DNA from: Tenrec ecaudatus
Taxonomy: Eukaryota > Chordata > Mammalia > Afrosoricida > Tenrecidae
Reading direction: 5' to 3'
Assembly (NCBI RefSeq): GCF_050624435.1
Contig: NC_134534.1
Coordinates: 66,425,501 to 66,489,500, forward strand
DNA: 64,000 bases
Shown here: positions 32,086 through 43,982 of the stretch, piece by piece
How the letters are laid out: every line of letters begins with the position of its first letter
Position numbering within the stretch: the first letter of the stretch is position 1
Position numbers and translations under genes: made by a program
Notes under the pieces: generated by a model
Database searches by the model: none
What the model saw: the letters and a program-made list of their open reading frames with translations, nothing else
Told to the model about the DNA's origin: nothing

Positions 32086-33309
32086 AGATTCCATAGATAC
32101 CAAATAATACTCTGCCAAATAATTGCATACATTTCAATATTCATCAGCATCTGATGATAACAGACCATTATATCATTTTTATGCTTGCCAAGGAATTGGG
32201 TGATCTCTTTCTCATTGTCTTCTCTGGGTTTAGAGTCAAAAAGGATGGCTTTCAGGTTGCCCATTTCTATTTATTCACGTCAGATAAAATTTTCTCCACA
32301 CTATTTTACATATGGTATTTACAGTGACTGTGATGAATTTATAGACAGGTTCATATTTTCATTTCTGGAACAAGAGAAATACTGCCTCCAAAGAATATTT
32401 TGAGTATCACTTGCTGCTATTATGCATTTTTTTCTGTACTTTAAATATTAGGCGTTCCTTGTTATCATCCCTGGCAGCAGACAAAGCTAAGGCAGGGACA
32501 TTAGCATAAAGGTGGCACAGCTGAGTCCTATTATACTGAGGAAAGGAGGAGAACATTGAAAAGAAAAAGAATGGTTTGGTAAAAGAAATAATATACTGGA
32601 GGGGGATATAAATTATTTCTGAATCTGGGCCTTTATTAGTCATTTCCAAAGGCATCCTTGTATCTACATCCATGCCACTCAAACATAACCCTATCTTAAC
32701 CACATGGCCTCCTAAGTAAACTTGTTTCACCTTGAAAAAAAGTTGTGTGATGTAACAGATTTTTTAAAAAATCCTCAAGATAAGTCAGTATAATTTCCCA
32801 TGACACCCAAACATGGTGCTCCATCTTATTTGAAAATTACTATTTTCATTTCTCTCCAAGGCTGTTCTTAGGTTTCAGGGGGAGGTAGAAGAACTTGTTT
32901 ATACTTGAAATTATCCTTTGAAAAACATTAAATTCTTTTGAAAGAAATTGCTGGAAATTTGAGCTCTAAAAATTAGAACATCCAGCATATCTGTGTTTGT
33001 CAGTTCTAACTGAAGTAACAAATAATTCAAAGTTCCAAGTGACATTTATTTCCTATCATATTGCAGCAAGACTATGGGTTGACATGTGTCTTCTCATTCC
33101 AAGATGTACCAAAGGAGTAGCCTTTATCTTGATATTCTGTCATTATGTCCGAGGACCAAAGTGTAGAGCAAATCATATTTGCTCTTAGAGTTTCTCCTAG
33201 GCAGAGATCATTAATTCCTTATATGCAAGTGCAGGCTGAAGTGGAAAGAAATGAAAACAAGGCCATGAAGACCAAAACACAGTCTTGAGTATATCCACTT
33301 GACTTTAGA
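32086..33309. other. 1.2 kb unique sequence
   Basis: No repeat recognised. Frames of up to 107 codons on both strands have no motif. Confidence 0.45.
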
Positions 33310-33736
33310 AGCCACCTGGAGGCACTAAGGAGATAAATAGGTTGCTGGAGACAGGACACAAGCTAATCTCCCTTTGAGACATTTCTGCCAAGAAGCCACA
33401 CGAAGCTATTCCCAGAGCTCTGGGCATTGGAGGAGCCACGTGGAGACTCCTGCCAGTGCTGAGATGCTTACAATGTCACTGGATCCACAAGACTTCCCAC
33501 CCACCCTGTGGTCTTCCTGCATTTGGCATCATTGCATATGTTTCGTGAGTCTGAAGAGGTTTTTATAAATTAGTATCATAAATATGGGCATTGAACTTAT
33601 GGACTTGATCTGGACTGGGCTGGGATGTTTTCTCAATATTCAGTTGCTCTTGTACTCTTGTATATAAAGCTCTTGCTTATACACACATGAGTGTCCATGA
33701 ATTTTTTTCTCTAGTCCATCTGGACTAACACAAAAT
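33310..33736 (+). mobile_element. ERV-L-type solo LTR (MLT2-like)
   Basis: It shares with the copy at 12722 the blocks 'GTGGTCTTCCTGCATT', 'GTGAGTCTGAAGAGG', 'TATAAAGCTCTTGCTTATAC' and the end 'TGGACTAACACA'. The 5' boundary is uncertain. No retroviral internal region is attached, because RTE sequence starts directly after its end. Confidence 0.6.
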
Positions 33737-33884
33737 GTCATTAGAAAAACAGGAAAAAAGAACCAAGTGGATGTCATAAGAGACTCTTGCTTTTGAACAT
33801 AGACTGGCTAAAAAGAGTGGGAGAAATGTTAAAGTAGAGGCATTAAACAGAAAATCCTAAAGGGAAGCTAGAATCTACATATCT

Positions 33885-34022
33885 AGACTGCCCCTGTGAG
33901 TTTCCAAAGCCGCACTTCATTACAAGGGCAGAAAGCCTCCTCTTTCTTCCAAGAAGTGGCCTGGTGGTTTGAACTGCTAATTTTGTGGTTGGCAGCCCAA
34001 CTCATAACCACTACCAGGGCTC
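33885..34022 (-). mobile_element. AfroSINE inside RTE LINE
   Basis: 'GTGAGTTTCCAAAGCCGCAC' and 'CTGCTAATTTTGTGGTTGGC' lead to the head 'ACTACCAGGGCTC'. The tail core is missing. Confidence 0.75.
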
Positions 34023-35395
34023 TTATGAGCATAGAAATAGAGTTACAAAATCAAAAGAAGACGGAAGGAACATACAAAATTACTGTATCAAAGACAGTTG
34101 GTCTACATTTGAACATTTTAAGAGGTAGCATAAAATTAGGACACTATGGTATTAAAGGAAGTAGTTCAAACTGCTCTGAAGGCCTTAGGGAAACACAAGG
34201 CCATAGGAATTGATGGGATACCAATAGAAATGGTTTAAAAACTGATGCACTCCTGGGAGCACTCACTAATCTATGCCAAGAAATTGAAAAGACAGCTACA
34301 TGGCCTAACGACTGGAATAGATTCGTATTTCTGCCCATTGTGAAGGTGACCCAACAGAATGTGAAAGTGATTGGGCAATACCATTGATGTCTCATGCAAG
34401 GAAAAAGAAACTCCAACAGTGTTTCAGGGTTGAAACCCTTGTTTAAGTTGTTGAATGCAAAAATGATTATCTGGTATGTGTACTCCCACCTAATTCACAA
34501 TAAAAAGTTTTGTTAAGAAAGTTTTCCAGCAGTATACTAACAGGGAACTTCCAGAAATTCAATCCAGACTCAGAAGAGGTCTTAGAATGAGGGATGTCAT
34601 TACTGACATCAGATAGATCTTGGCTGAAAGGAGAGAACAAATATCATTCCTTGTTTGTCTCATTGACTATGCAAAGACATTGGATTGTTTGGGTCATAAA
34701 TTATAAATATATGTGGGTATATGTATAAATGCATGATTATAGAGAGAGATTGATCATTGAGAAGAATTAGAATTCCAACCTATACATAAACCAAGATGCA
34801 GTCTTCAAAACAAACCAAACTGTGTGGTTTAATATCAAAAACGTGCTCTCATAGACTATCTCTTAAAACGTTTAATTGTTGACCCGTTCTTTTCGGTACA
34901 GTGACTGTGTATTCCTTCTAATTCTATGTATTTGCTCATTTCCTTATAATGCTTCACTTTGTGACTTCCAGTCTCCCTTTGGGAGAAACAATGAAAAAGA
35001 ATAGAGCTAGGTTCAATATGAAAAAAAAATAAATGAAGATTAAAGTTGTTGAGTTCAATTTTACTTGGGTCCACAACCAACTGTCCTGAAAGACGAAGCT
35101 AAGAAATAAAATGAGGCATTGCATTCACCCAATTTGCTGGAAAAGACATCTTTAAAATGCTGAAGAAAAGAGATGTTAACTATGAGAACTGGAGTGTACC
35201 TGACTCAAGTCGTGGGATTTTCCATTGCCCTTTAGGCGTGCCTCAAAGATGACTGGGGAAGAATCCATGCATTTGAATCATGACTTCAGAAGAACAAACA
35301 ATGCTGTCTTGGAGAAAGTCTGGCCAGAGTGTGTCTTAGGGGTAAGGATGGCGAGACTTCATCTCACACACGTCAGACATGTTTTTAGGGGACAC

Positions 35396-35616
35396 CGCAC
35401 TCAACTCGCTGCCATCGAGTTGCGGCTGGCTCAGGGTGGTCCTCTGGAATCCCATAGGATGGGCTGGAACTACCTCTGTGGGTTTCCAAGACTGCAACTC
35501 TCCATAGGTTGAACTTTCACAGGAGTGTAACTTCTCCGGGAAAGAAAGATGGTTTCCAACTGCCGGCCTTTCTATTGCAGTCCAACGTGCAAACACTACA
35601 CCATCAGTGCTCCTTC
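35396..35616 (-). mobile_element. AfroSINE inside RTE LINE, with target-site duplication
   Basis: A full-length copy: tail 'ACTCAACTCGCTGCCATCGA', tRNA-like part 'TTTCCAACTGCCGGCC', and head 'CACCATCAGTGCTCCTT'. It is flanked by AGGGGACAC (35387-35395) and AGGAGACAC (35617-35625), a 9-bp duplication with one change. Confidence 0.85.
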
Positions 35617-36027
35617 AGGAGACACTAGTCTCCCGGAAGAAGACAGCAACCTTGGTAAATTAGAGGGTCCGTGACAAGGAGGAAGACCCTGAAGGAGATG
35701 GACACAGTAGCAGCAACAATGGGGTCAAAGTTCAGCAAGGTTGTGGGGGTGGTGCAGGGCAGGGCAGTGCTTCCTTCTGTTGTACAGAGAGTGATGCCGC
35801 CTAACCACCACCACCTGAACATCAGATTCGAACTTGTGCCCCACAGGGCTTTCAGGGACGGGGTGGTTGAAGTCGTTCGCCAGTTCCATTAAGGCACTTA
35901 TGGGTGGGCTCAAACTTCACACCTATCCTTTAGCAGCTAGACTTATGAACTAGGTATTGGGACTTGTACCTGCTTACAGTTCTGAAAAAAGTCCATTAAG
36001 AACAATAAAACCATTACCACAACTTAG

Positions 36028-36203
36028 AAAAACCTCACTGCCATCAACTCAATACTGACTCACCCCTATGGGGTTCCGAGACTGTAACCGTTTATGGGAG
36101 TAGAAAGCCCAGTCTTTCTCCCTCGGAGCTGCTGGTGGTTTCCAACAGCTGACCATGCAGGATCGCAGCCTAACACGTCCCCTCTACCCCGCCAGGGTTC
36201 CAG
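36028..36203 (-). mobile_element. AfroSINE
   Basis: 'CCTCACTGCCATCAACTCAA', 'TATGGGAGTAGAAAGCCC' and 'GGAGCTGCTGGTGGTTTCC', ending at the head 'CCCGCCAGGGTTCC'. Confidence 0.85.
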
Positions 36204-37796
36204 TGACCACAATTACCCTTCTCAGACACCAGTTCTGCTAAAAATTTCACTCAGGGATAATTCTAGGTTTATGTTACTTATTAGATAATTTTCATTTTAG
36301 TGTATAAATAATTGTTCTGTTTCAAATTTTGTTCATCATAATTTACATGAAGCTATCTTTAATAACTACATATTTAATTAAATGAACCATATATTTTGGT
36401 AATTGGACCAATACAGTGTCTCTTAACCTTATGTTCCTATAATGATAGCCAGTGGTATTATAAAATTTGTCTATAAATTTATTTGGGTCATAAAATTCTT
36501 TGTTTTGACTGTACCAAGAAGAAGACAAATTACGTCAAAAAGTATGAATATTTTCAGGGTTCGTAAAATAACTTGACAAATTGCTTTTTAAAATGAGTAG
36601 TAATAATTTATATTCCCACTTTCAGTGCCTAGGACCTGTTTATACCAATTCCTTGCCATTAGTGATATTATTAATGATATAAAGTATTTCTGAAGCTATT
36701 TCCTGATCCAGGTGTATTTTGGCACCTCCTTTATTTTAAATTTTTGTACCAATTTTTCTACTGGAGCATTTCTCCTTCCAAAGATAAGACCTAACTGAAG
36801 CTTTGGAATCTGGGTTTCCGATCACTGAATCATCATCATCTTGAAAGTTCGTGTTCAGCATTGGCTTATTGAACTAATCAGCCAGTGGGATTACTACAAG
36901 GGGCACACCTTGCTGTCTATTTATTAAACACTTGCACAATCTCTTTTAAGAGCATTCTTGTCCTTTGCTCACTTGGATAGAGTCTGTTGCCCGACCAAGT
37001 ACTGTTGTCTTTTCAATAACTGTTTGTTACATCTTCATATATGTAAATTAGTAATCTTTTCTGATATAACAATTTCCTCTGGTGGTGTGCACTATTTTTT
37101 ATTTCTATTGCATTTTAACTTAGACATATTTAAACCTTTATTGTAGATAAATGTTTCAAGCTGTTTATTTTTAATTACCCCCCATTGCTTCTACACTTAA
37201 ATATTTCTTTTCCTAAGTGTTTTTGATAAATATTTGCTCTAGTTTTTCCATTTAATTTTGTGTTTCATTCTTCAATCTCACACACTGTATTCCTGAACCA
37301 GGTTCATGGCCTGACTAATCTTTGTTGTTAAAAACAGGAGCAGTTGTATGGATGAGCACAAATCTAGCCCTGAAAATAGAAAGAAAGAAAACCTTTGAAA
37401 ATGTCCACATTTCAAGGAGTCCGGAGAGCCACCTTTCTGTCTGAGGGCAATCTTGAGCTCAGAATTACATAATTTCAAGTTCACTCTAATTTAAAGTGTC
37501 AGGGTCATGGCCAGATCTCTCATAGGGCGGTAGCTGAAACTTAATGAGGTCACTGACAATTGTAGATGAAACATTGCTCCCAAGAGGCACTTAGGATCAT
37601 GTGACTTCCACCCTTCCAAGCGTACTCCACTCTGAGATATCATACAGGATGATCTTGGAGTAACTGGCTCCTCTACAGACACTGCATTGAGCACTTTATG
37701 GCCAATGGGTCAATTTATGAACCCTGGTAGAAGAAAAAACCCATTACTTCTTGAAAATCCCCTTGCTAGTGTGTTGATTGTGATTTCAGATGAGGG
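36204..37796. other. 1.6 kb unique AT-rich sequence
   Basis: No repeat or gene recognised. Frames are short and AT-driven. Confidence 0.5.
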
Positions 37797-38165
37797 GCCT
37801 CCCTCGCTAGGTGGTGCCAATGAGTTGCACTTGAGTACTACCTGTAAGGTCAGAGATTTGAACCCAGCCAAGGTAACTAAGAAGAAAGTGCTGGGTATCT
37901 GTTTCCCTAAAGGTTACTCTAAATCCGTGGTTCTCAACCTTCCTGATGCTGCGACCCATTCATACAGTTCCTCGTGTTGTGGTGTCCCCCAGTCATAAAT
38001 TTGTTTTTGTTGCTACTTCATCACTTTTACTTCTGTGAAAGGGTTTGACCCCCCAAGGGGTAGCAACCCACAGATGGATAACCACTGCTCTAAGTAAATG
38101 AATACAAATCTGTTGGAGATTTTCTGTTGCACATGGGGTTACCACGACTCTGAGAAGCTCCCCAA
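37797..38165 (+). mobile_element. AfroSINE interrupted by a SPIN element
   Basis: The first part (37797-37924) shows the head and the tRNA-like region ('AAGGTCAGAGATTTGAACCC'). After the SPIN the tail half resumes, with 'TTCTGTTGCACATGGGGTTA' and 'CCACGACTCTGAGAAG'. The SINE is diverged. Confidence 0.7.
37925..38087 (-). mobile_element. SPIN-type hAT MITE with 8-bp target duplication
   Basis: The ends are CCGTGGTTCTCAACC and GGATAACCACTG. The interior matches the 17812 copy with small deletions (163 bp). It is flanked by CTCTAAAT (37917-37924) and CTCTAAGT (38088-38095), the 8-bp duplication expected of hAT transposition with one later change. Confidence 0.9.
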
Positions 38166-39704
38166 TAACCTCTGTGACAGAGGAGAAGCCGTTGGATGTT
38201 TTCAGAACTCCTGACACAGAAGATGGAAATAAGAGGTTTGAACTTTACTGACAGAATTCAATACTCAAACAAAAACCAAGGGAAGGAAAGTTCTCTGGGA
38301 AAATGGCACACGAATGGGAACTGAGTCCTTGTGAGTCTGCAGATTCCTCCTCCCAGAATGCACTCCAAAGAGGCTGATGGCCCCTACCAGGTACACTGAA
38401 GAGGAGAGGCCACCTGGGAGTGGAAAGTTGGATGACATTATTCGTAAGATCTTTCCATTCTACCATATTAATAACAATATATCTCTATTTAATTTTACCT
38501 CATATAAGAGTCCCAGTACCCCCACAAGATCATCAGAATTTGGTATTTTCCATTTTGTTTTGTTGTTGTTGTTCGTTTTAGGTCACTGTCATTCTTGCAG
38601 GGGTAATATGTGTTAACATTTACCAAAAATGAAAGATGGGGATAAAGAAGCTAGATCAATGGAAACTGAACAAACAGAATAGGAATAATGACAAGGTTAA
38701 TGGATTGTAAAATTTATAATCAATATATGAAACAATTTGTATAAAAATATGAACAAGCAACCTAATTTGCTGTGTAAAACTTCACATGAGCACAATAAAA
38801 TATTATTTTAAAAGATCAGAAAATATAATCATCTAGAATTAAATCTAATATAAGTAACTACACAAGATTGATGAGTCACCTTAGAGATAACCTATCTTGA
38901 TAGATATTTTGCTGATGAGTTAAATGTATCTCCTAAATATCACCAAAGAAGAGAGCATTTAATTAATATCAAATTATTATAAAGTTAATTTGCTTCAAAA
39001 ATCTTTGTTAGGTTTCCTATTTACAAAGTAGTACATGTTCACTGTCAAATCAAACCATGTTTTACAAAAAAGTACAATTAGGAAGTATCTCATGCTTTCA
39101 GTTCTTATAGATAACTTAGTACCTTAGCATACATTTAGTCAGATTTTTTCCTATGCACATACCAATATATCAAACTAATTTATTTAAAGTTATTCTTATA
39201 ACAAAAGAGTATTATATTGCATAACATTTTAAGAATGTCAATACAGGAATAACATTTTTTTCCTCTGAGTCTTTACAGAGCAGAGGTCAGACTAATTATT
39301 AGGACAATTGCCAATTCAGGAGTGGATTAGAGAAGGACAAATTAGCAAGTCATGGAGATTTAGGCAATGGAGATTTTTCTGAAGTTATTAATATCTCTGA
39401 TTTATATTGGGAACCTGTTCATATACTAGGATCTCATAAGGCCCTGGAAGTACAAATCAAATAAGGCATCTGTGGGAAACAACAATGCATAAGGCATTGT
39501 GCTTTGCATCAAGAAGCTAATATGGGAGAGGCATATTTTGCATATATATATTTTCATGAAGTATTTGCATTGTGTGACATTAAGTTAAACAGGGCTCAAC
39601 TGTGTGAAGGGTAGCCTGAATGTAGGATTTTTATTATCTGAAACCAGAGAGAAGCTTTGATAGCTAATAGTGAAAGGGTGTTTTACGTTGAAGGAATTAG
39701 ATAG
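38166..39704. other. 1.5 kb unique AT-rich sequence
   Basis: No recognised repeat or gene. Confidence 0.5.
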
Positions 39705-40283
39705 TGTATTCGGCTGGGTTCTCTAGATAAATAAAACTAATGATGCATATATATATATGAGAGAAGTTTATATCAGGAAAAATTGCTCACACAGTTGTAG
39801 GAGTGGGTACGTCCAGTCTGGTTCAAGTATATGAGTCAAATGTTAGGCTAGAAGCCATTCCTAAATCATGCAACTGCCAAGACCAATGACCCAAACAGCA
39901 AGATGAAGCAGGACAACCATAGGCAGTGGATGTCCGCACATTAGGCTTGTGTCCATCAGAGTTTAAAGAATCCAGTGTCTGCTGGCTCTGACTCCTCCCA
40001 GGGTTGATAGACTATTGGCTTAGGAAACTGAGATTGATGCACAGGTTGGTTCTAGTCCAGTAAGAAGGGAAGCTCTCCACCTGGTCTACTTAAATATCAA
40101 GTAGACCACACCTTTGTGGAGATATCTTCAGGGTTATGACCTGAATAACTTCATGGCTCAGAGTTGGTCCCATCACAGAGTAGATTACATTATGTTAGAT
40201 CATATTATAGGGGAGGTCTCAACCACGAAAGCAATGAGAATCCTGATTCAGCCAAGGTGACACAAAACCTAACTATCATAGAT
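39705..40283 (-). mobile_element. MLT2-like ERV-L solo LTR
   Basis: It starts with 'GGCTGGGTTCTCTAGATAAA', the reverse of the MLT2 3' end, followed by an AT run and 'ATTGCTCACACAGTTGTAGG'. It ends near 'GGTGACACAAAACCTAACTA'. The layout is MLT2-like. It is longer than the other copies and may hold a small internal insertion. No viral genes are present. Confidence 0.6.
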
Positions 40284-40509
40284 CACATACTAGAAGTTAT
40301 AGAATTAAAAAAAATCCTCCAGCTTATTTCTTTCATCCCTTCCCTTTTAATTATTGAATTCAGTAGTTAGGTTACTGCACTGCTTATAATATTTATTTTT
40401 ACTGGGTGGGTGAATTTATCTCATGACCATCTCAAAAAATCCTGGTTTCCTGATAGGAAATATCTTTATTCATACCATTCAATCAGAGTAAAACAGATTG
40501 ATATTATGT

Positions 40510-40640
40510 TTGTTATACAAAAGATGCTGGGCCAAGTCTTTAATATTTGTAATCATATAACCCATTGAGGTATGTACCATAGCCCTGAATGGTACAAGAG
40601 AAGAATCTGAGCTTGGAGAGGCTCACATTATAGTAGCTAG
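40510..40640 (-). mobile_element. MIR SINE
   Basis: 'CATTGAGGTATGTACCATAG' and 'AGAATCTGAGCTTGGAGAGG' are the reverse of the MIR 3' half. Confidence 0.6.
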
Positions 40641-40805
40641 GAGCATGAATCATGGATCACTCTCCTTGGATTGCTAATACCAGGTCTGTGATTGTTTGCC
40701 TCTGATCTTGAGTCAGTCACTTAGATCGGAATTTTCTGCATATACAAAAGAGAGATAAACATAGTACCTGTCCTTTAGGGTGAAAGTGATTGCTTTGTGA
40801 GTCTT
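40641..40805 (+). mobile_element. MIR SINE, adjacent and inverted
   Basis: 'GGAGCATGAATCATGGATCA', 'CTCTGATCTTGAGTCAGTCA' and 'AGAGAGATAAACATAGTACC' follow MIR order on +. Confidence 0.65.
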
Positions 40806-41231
40806 CCCTCTTATTTGTATTAGCAGTAATCGACTTAGCGTAGGGCACAGTCATCATATGACTAAACTCAAACTTAATGTATAATGGATATGGTGGTATC
40901 TATTATAGAGCATGGATCCCCAGTAAGTTACTGCTGCAGAAATCATTATCTAGTCTCTGGTTTTCATCTACATCCTGTCCTTCTCTTTGATCTTTGGTAT
41001 CTTCATCTGTGGTATAAAACCTTGAAACCAACGCTATTCTAACATGTCTGCATCTTTAACATTGTAAGACGTTTTTGTTCTAGGTGGAATTTATTTAGAG
41101 ATTTAAGGCCATGGGAAGAGGAGAAGGAGAAGAGGGATCTTAATTTAGAAATGGTGTCACTCCTAGACTTAAAACGTACCAGCTCTAAGATTCCAGGCAA
41201 ATTGTTTCAGTCTCTGAGTCCTGGTTTCCTG
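40806..41231. other. unique sequence, MIR scrap at the end
   Basis: 41165-41230 ('TACCAGCTCTAAGATTCCAG', 'AATTGTTTCAGTCTCTGAG') is a short MIR core on +. The rest is unrecognised. Confidence 0.4.
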
Positions 41232-41722
41232 AACGCTGTTGTTAATTCGTAGTGACCCTATGTACAACGGGTTGTGTGTTTGAGCCCAGTGCTGCAGCCA
41301 CTGTGTGAATCTCTTTCATTGAAGGTCTGTCTCTTTTTCACTGACCCTCTACTTTAATAAGCATGATACCCTTTACTGGTAATGCTCTCTCATGTTGACA
41401 TGTACAAAGTACATGAGATGAAGTCTTACTATCCTCATTACTAGGAAATATTTAGGTTGTATTTCCTTTGAGATAAATTTGTTTGCTTTTCTGCAGACCA
41501 TGGAAATTTCAATATTCTGTGCCAACACCATAACTCAAGCACATCAATTCTTCATGGTCTTCCTTATTCATTTTCCAAATTTTACATGCATATAAGGTAA
41601 CTAAAAACACTATGGCTTGGGTCAGGTACATGTAAGTGCTCAAAGCGACATCCTTGCTCTTCAATGTTTTGCAAAGTTCTTGTACAGCAGAATTGCCCAA
41701 TGTAATATACTGTTTGATTTAT
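41232..41722 (-). pseudogene. RTE/BovB-type LINE 3' end
   Basis: The frame at 41509-41700 gives the post-RT region, with KTLKSKDVAL and 'KIWKMNKEDHEELMCLSYG' (the LINE's 'ESWTMNKEDRRRIDAFELW' region). 41232-41500 is the non-coding remainder to the tail 'AACAGCG'. It is isolated from its RT domain and inactive. Confidence 0.75.
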
Positions 41723-42179
41723 TGTGACTTGACTTCCTGAAAGCTAACTTTATGGTAATAACTCTTAGTGTATGATGATGTTTTAGGATCATTTAGGATG
41801 ACGTCTACAGCAGTATTTTGTAAATGATGAATTTGTTTACAAATTACAAATTTAAAGAAGAACTTCCTCCTCCAAGGAAGCATTATTTTCCTGTCACAGA
41901 GATTCTGGCATCGTATCACTTGCTTTGGAAAAAGATTTCTGTTATCTCCTCAAGTTAAAAGGGCTTAAGGAAAAAATCTCAATACTTCTCCAGGGAAGGC
42001 TCCCTACTGATGGAGTCTTCCCTGAAATGGAACCTCTCAGTCCTTCCTGGTTGATTCCTTTAAGAGTCATGATAACCAGAGGATAGAGCCACGGTGTGGC
42101 ATGGCACCAAGGAACCACATAGCTATCCTCTAGTTATTTAACATTCCCTCCCCTTACTGGTAAGGTATTTACGTGTTTT
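41723..42179. other. unique sequence
   Basis: Nothing recognised. Confidence 0.5.
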
Positions 42180-42455
42180 ACTTCATTGATCATGCTAGGT
42201 CTACACATAGTTCAGGTGTAGATTTATGATTGCTGCATACATGAAAGTCCAGATGGTTGACCCGTTACAGACACTGACAGAAGCGGGGGTTACCTGAGGG
42301 TAAGGGTGGATGGAGGGGGCAGGGAAGAGGAGAAAGAGGAGCGACAGCACTGATGATTGTATAACCCCACTAGATGGGATTGAACAACAGAATTGCATGT
42401 GAATGTATATATTTGAATGGTAAGGCATGCCAATAAAACTATTATAAAAATAAAA
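42180..42455 (+). mobile_element. L1-type LINE 3' UTR
   Basis: 'CATACATGAAAGTCCAGATG', a G/A-rich stretch, then 'CAACAGAATTGCATGTGAAT' and 'CCAATAAAACTATTATAAAA' give the polypurine tract, AATAAA signal and A-rich end typical of L1. Confidence 0.6.
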
Positions 42456-42720
42456 GAACTATAAGAGTCTTAAAAAAAGAGTTGTGATTACTTTGAGAAT
42501 AGTTACTGTAATTGTTCTTTTGAGCTGAAGTATATTTTAACAGGTTAGAGACAGAAGAAAGTTGTTCTGTTTTCATAGATCAGGTCGGAAAATGATTCTT
42601 GGAGTGTCCAATTCAAGATATTGATTTGGATCCAATGAAAAATAGCTCAAGAACATTTATTTACCACTTGCCACAGAACTTAATATCATAGACATAATAT
42701 CAGGGGTTTTGAAACCAGAT

Positions 42721-42783
42721 CAACCAGCCAGCCAGCCAACCAACCAACCAACCCACCCACCCACCAACCAATCAACCTACCAA
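42721..42783 (+). repeat. (CCAA)n / (CCAC)n microsatellite
   Basis: Tetranucleotide run CCAG, CCAA, CCAC, CCAA. It abuts the 3' end of a minus-strand AfroSINE, whose AACC-rich reverse tail probably seeded it. Confidence 0.85.
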
Positions 42784-42965
42784 AGAAACAAACAGACCCA
42801 CTGTGATCAAGTCGATCTCAACTTCTCGCACCCACGTTGGACAGAATAGAACTGCTCCTTTGGGTCTTCAAAGCCAAATCATCAGGTGGGTAGATGGCCT
42901 TATCTTCCTTCCAAAGAGGGCAGTTGACAACTCATCGCATAACTCAAGGCTTTTCCTCGACACCA
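42784..42965 (-). mobile_element. AfroSINE
   Basis: The tail core 'CCCACTGTGATCAAGTCGAT' comes first, then 'GGACAGAATAGAACTGCTCC' and the degraded tRNA-like part 'GTTGACAACTCATCGCATAA'. Confidence 0.7.
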
Positions 42966-43049
42966 AGTAGATATGGTGAAATCAGCCCCATGAGGTCACA
43001 GACTGTTTTCTTAAATGCCCTGGCCCTTACTTTCCATAAATAATTATAC

Positions 43050-43310
43050 GTGATTATTATGCATAATAGTTAATGTTATCAGGCAATTGCTATGGGCCAA
43101 GGTATTGTTTTATCTCATTTCATTTTTACAGAAAGTCTATAATTTGACCATTATTACTTTGCCTGTCCTACAGATGCACACATTGAGATGCAGATGCAGA
43201 TGCACGCAGTGGGAAGTTGTTGAAGGCAACATGATGTGTGTGTCAGGATTTAACTCAAGCTGTCTGATGGCAGAGACTGTGAGCTTAGCCAATCTGCTCT
43301 ACTTCTTCAC
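43050..43310 (-). mobile_element. MIR SINE
   Basis: 'ATTGTTTTATCTCATTTCAT', 'CCTGTCCTACAGATGCACAC' and 'GTCAGGATTTAACTCAAGC' follow the reversed MIR. A GATGCA run is expanded in the middle (43188-43204). Confidence 0.6.
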
Positions 43311-43854
43311 AGGATCAGGCGACTATCAAAGGATAAAATGCCTCCAAACACTGTTCCTGGCAAAGACCTGAGTGACATTAGCCATTTCTGAGCCCTGTAA
43401 CATCTGTCAAGTATCACATTCCTTGAGAATTCTTCTAAATGTGGTCTTTTAAGGTTACCTCAGGGCTTAAAGACCAATGCCTCAACAATACATTTTGGCA
43501 ATTGAATTTTTTATGCATATCAACCACACAGGGTCCTCAATCCGAACTACTGTCAGTGCTTTTCCTGAAATTCATCCAGGCTTCTAATTCTGAACCAAGT
43601 GCACACTAGTATATATATATATATTGCGCACGTTATTCAGAATGCCCACCAAACTCTGTCCCCGGCATCTAAACCCACACAGAATGAACTACTGAAAGAG
43701 GGAAACAGTAGCTCCCACACGAAGACCTTGATGTGAATCGCTATCAGTCGATTTGGAAAGCTTGCGTGTTGACTGATCTGTGAAACTGTTGCTAGGGAAG
43801 AAAAGAAATGGGGTTGTGACTTGAAATGGTTATCTATATCTTAGGACAGTCCCT
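43311..43854. other. unique sequence with a TA run
   Basis: A TATATA microsatellite lies at 43611-43624. Nothing else recognised. Confidence 0.5.
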
Positions 43855-43982
43855 GAATGGCACAATTAACGAAATGCTTGACTACTAACAAAAACCCTAT
43901 AGTGTACAATTCTACTCTGCACACATGAGGTTGCAATGAGTCAGCATCCACTGGGTAGCAAATTGCTTGTTGGTTTTTTTGA
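43855..43982 (+). mobile_element. AfroSINE with internal deletion
   Basis: The head half to 'TGCTTGACTACTAACAA' joins directly to the tail half 'AACCCTATAGTGTACAATTC', 'GCAATGAGTCAGCATCCACT'. The middle ~80 bp is missing. Confidence 0.7.

Larger units (their letters stand above)
33737..35815 (+). mobile_element. RTE/BovB-type LINE with two AfroSINE insertions
   Basis: Starting in the endonuclease-RT linker, this dead LINE runs through RT. 'KALGKHKAIGIDGIP'-like text lies near 34175-34220, 'CATTGACTATGCAAAGAC' (motif A) at 34660, and the post-RT 'CATGCATTTGAATCATGAC' at 35265. It then reaches 3' sequence such as 'GTGACAAGGAGGAAGACCCT'. The final tail after about 35800 is lost. Two minus-strand AfroSINEs interrupt it, and the LINE text can be followed across the second one without a gap. 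Frame breaks are numerous. Confidence 0.75.
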
